From contig CALKRF010000066.1 of NCBI GenBank assembly GCA_937990665.1, positions 1 through 6,549 of the forward strand: DNA of 6,549 nt, given 5' to 3'. The notes under the pieces are model-generated. The model ran no database searches, was not told where the DNA came from, and worked only from the letters and a program-made list of their open reading frames with translations. This document shows positions 5,588 to 6,549 of the stretch, piece by piece. Made by a program: the position numbers and the translations under genes. Position 1 is the first letter of the stretch. Each line of letters opens with the position of its first letter. The stretch is from an uncultured Atopobium sp. (GTDB lineage Bacteria > Actinomycetota > Coriobacteriia > Coriobacteriales > Atopobiaceae).

Positions 5588-6476
5588 GAAACTTACTGAC
5601 ATAACAGAAGGCACAATCGTAGAAGCTCCTGGCGAGAAGGACCTTGCAGCTGCAGCTGCATGCGAGTCGCAACAGACTGCTCCAGCGCTTGAAGCGTGCA
5701 GCCTTACGCTGGTCTGGGGAAATGGCCAGGTTGTTGCCAAGGACATCTCAATTGAGCTGCAGCCGGGTACAATCACCTGCCTGGTTGGCCGCTCAGGCTG
5801 CGGTAAGACTACGCTGCTCCACGCACTTGCGGGGCTTTTGCAGCCGCAAGAGGGCAAGGTGCTGCTGCATGGCTCCGACGTCACGGGACATCCGGGCCAC
5901 ATCGGCTACATGCTCCAGAAGGATTTGCTCATCCCAAGCAAACGAATCATCGACAACGTAGCACTTCCGCTTGAGCTGAAGGGCGTCTCGCGCGCTGAGG
6001 CACGCGCACGGGCCCAGGAGATGCTGGAACGCGGCGGACTTGAGCGCGTGGCACAAAGCTGGCCTCACGAGCTCTCAGGAGGCATGAGACAGCGTGTTGC
6101 GTTCCTGCGCACGGCACTTATCGGCTCAGACATCATGCTGCTGGACGAGCCCTTCTCGGCGCTTGACGCTCTCACACGGCGAGAAATGCGTGCATGGCTC
6201 ATGTCTTCCGTGAAGGAGTTTGGCCTCTCCGTACTGGTGATCACGCACGATGTTGATGAGGCTGTTGCAATGGCTTCTCGCATTTACGTGATGGCGGGAA
6301 GTCCCGCGCAGGGTGTGGTAACCAAGATTGTGGGCGTTATTGAGCCACAGGGCTGCACGGATGCGGCGGCAGTGGACTTTAGCAAAGACGCTGGTCAAGG
6401 TACTGACCTGGCTTCGTTTGACCTAAGCGAAGAGTTTTTGGCTGCCAAGCGAGAAGTGCTTTCGTTGCTGGGATAG
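5571..6476 (+). CDS. thiZ: Thiamine-precursor ABC transporter ATP-binding protein (ThiZ-like)
   Basis: This 301-residue protein is the ATPase that powers the transporter; it is cytoplasmic and should dock on the permease EAA loop. All ABC motifs are present and intact. Walker A is GRSGCGKTT (73-81, Lys79), the Q-loop is at Gln116 and the signature is LSGGMRQ (168-174). Walker B is IMLLDEP (188-194, Glu193), followed by the D-loop SALD (196-199) and the H-loop His226 in ITHD. It resembles the SsuB/TauB-type ATPases that pair with this permease family. About 40 residues precede the domain, Ala-rich around 26-30, and about 50 follow the H-loop region, so it is longer than the roughly 250 residues typical of such subunits. 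No later ATG could start the protein before Walker A. The GTG start overlaps the upstream gene by 17 bases. The gene is visibly more GC-rich than the left half of the window. Confidence 0.9.
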   Translation: MSTLDKKLTDITEGTIVEAPGEKDLAAAAACESQQTAPALEACSLTLVWGNGQVVAKDISIELQPGTITCLVGRSGCGKTTLLHALAGLLQPQEGKVLLHGSDVTGHPGHIGYMLQKDLLIPSKRIIDNVALPLELKGVSRAEARARAQEMLERGGLERVAQSWPHELSGGMRQRVAFLRTALIGSDIMLLDEPFSALDALTRREMRAWLMSSVKEFGLSVLVITHDVDEAVAMASRIYVMAGSPAQGVVTKIVGVIEPQGCTDAAAVDFSKDAGQGTDLASFDLSEEFLAAKREVLSLLG

Positions 6477-6495
6477 TTGTCCTTTACGAGCGCTG

Positions 6496-6541
6496 TGAAC
6501 TGCCTCCCATTTCTTGGACATAAGAAATGGGAGGCAGTTCA
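6496..6541. repeat. 20-bp perfect hairpin, candidate IS3-family end
   Basis: The arms 6496-6515 and 6522-6541 are perfectly complementary over 20 bp with a six-base loop (6516-6521). No T-run follows on either strand, so it is not a typical intrinsic terminator. The left arm with its loop starts TGAACTGCCTCCC and ends TTGGACA (6496-6520), which resembles the terminal repeats of IS3-family (IS150-group) elements as I recall them. The right arm contains GGGAGG (6529-6534), 8 bases before an ATG at 6543. The hairpin would therefore bury a ribosome binding site. Confidence 0.6.
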
Positions 6542-6542
6542 T

Positions 6543-6549
6543 ATGCGGG
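6543..6549 (+). CDS. Possible start of the next gene (cut by window end)
   Basis: ATG at 6543 is preceded by GGGAGG with 8-base spacing. Only two codons (Met-Arg) are visible, so identity is unknown. If the hairpin is an IS3-type left end, this would be the first transposase frame (orfA). Confidence 0.3.

Noticed and set aside
1..6549. tRNA, rRNA, CRISPR arrays, toxin-antitoxin pairs or phage genes
   Set aside because: No cloverleaf, rRNA core motif, regularly spaced direct repeats or such gene pairs were seen on either strand.

Overview
The window looks like a chromosomal segment of an anaerobic, host-associated Gram-positive bacterium of the Actinobacteria, most likely class Coriobacteriia (the Atopobium/Lancefieldella/Olsenella neighbourhood). 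This placement is inferred from three things: a large wall-anchored adhesin with Cna-B domains and an LPXTG-like tail, strong GGAGG-type ribosome binding sites, and moderate GC content. I could not run a search to confirm it. All real genes lie on the + strand.

Layout, left to right. Positions 3-1757 hold the 3' part of a cell-surface protein gene: a glycine/asparagine-rich parallel beta-helix, two Cna-B domains, a proline-rich stretch and a sorting signal reading TPDTG rather than LPXTG. A strong intrinsic terminator follows (1782-1816). After a leader of about 165 bases with two inverted repeats comes a single gene for an APH/choline-kinase-type phosphotransferase (1983-2747), closed by its own terminator (2775-2804). 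Next is a maltose/galactoside-type O-acetyltransferase of the hexapeptide-repeat family (2848-3489).

The second half is a vitamin B1 uptake operon. A sigma70-type promoter (3567-3594) leads into a TPP riboswitch (about 3601-3688). This controls three genes: an ABC permease (ThiX-like, 3725-4498), a lipoprotein of the NMT1/THI5 family (ThiY-like, 4535-5587) and an ABC ATPase (ThiZ-like, 5571-6476). Together they should import a pyrimidine precursor of thiamine, such as HMP or its formylamino form. When thiamine pyrophosphate is abundant, the riboswitch should hide the ribosome binding site of the first gene. The sequence shows two competing helices that form a complete translational switch, while the aptamer's usual closing helix P1 is not apparent.

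After the last gene there is no ordinary terminator. Instead a 20-bp perfect hairpin (6496-6541) hides a Shine-Dalgarno sequence just upstream of an ATG at 6543. Its left arm resembles the end of an IS3-family insertion sequence, so a mobile element may begin at the right edge of the window.

I did not find a wholly new system. The items most worth a second look are the P1-less TPP switch with its alternative pairing, the non-canonical sorting motif and the hairpin at the right edge.
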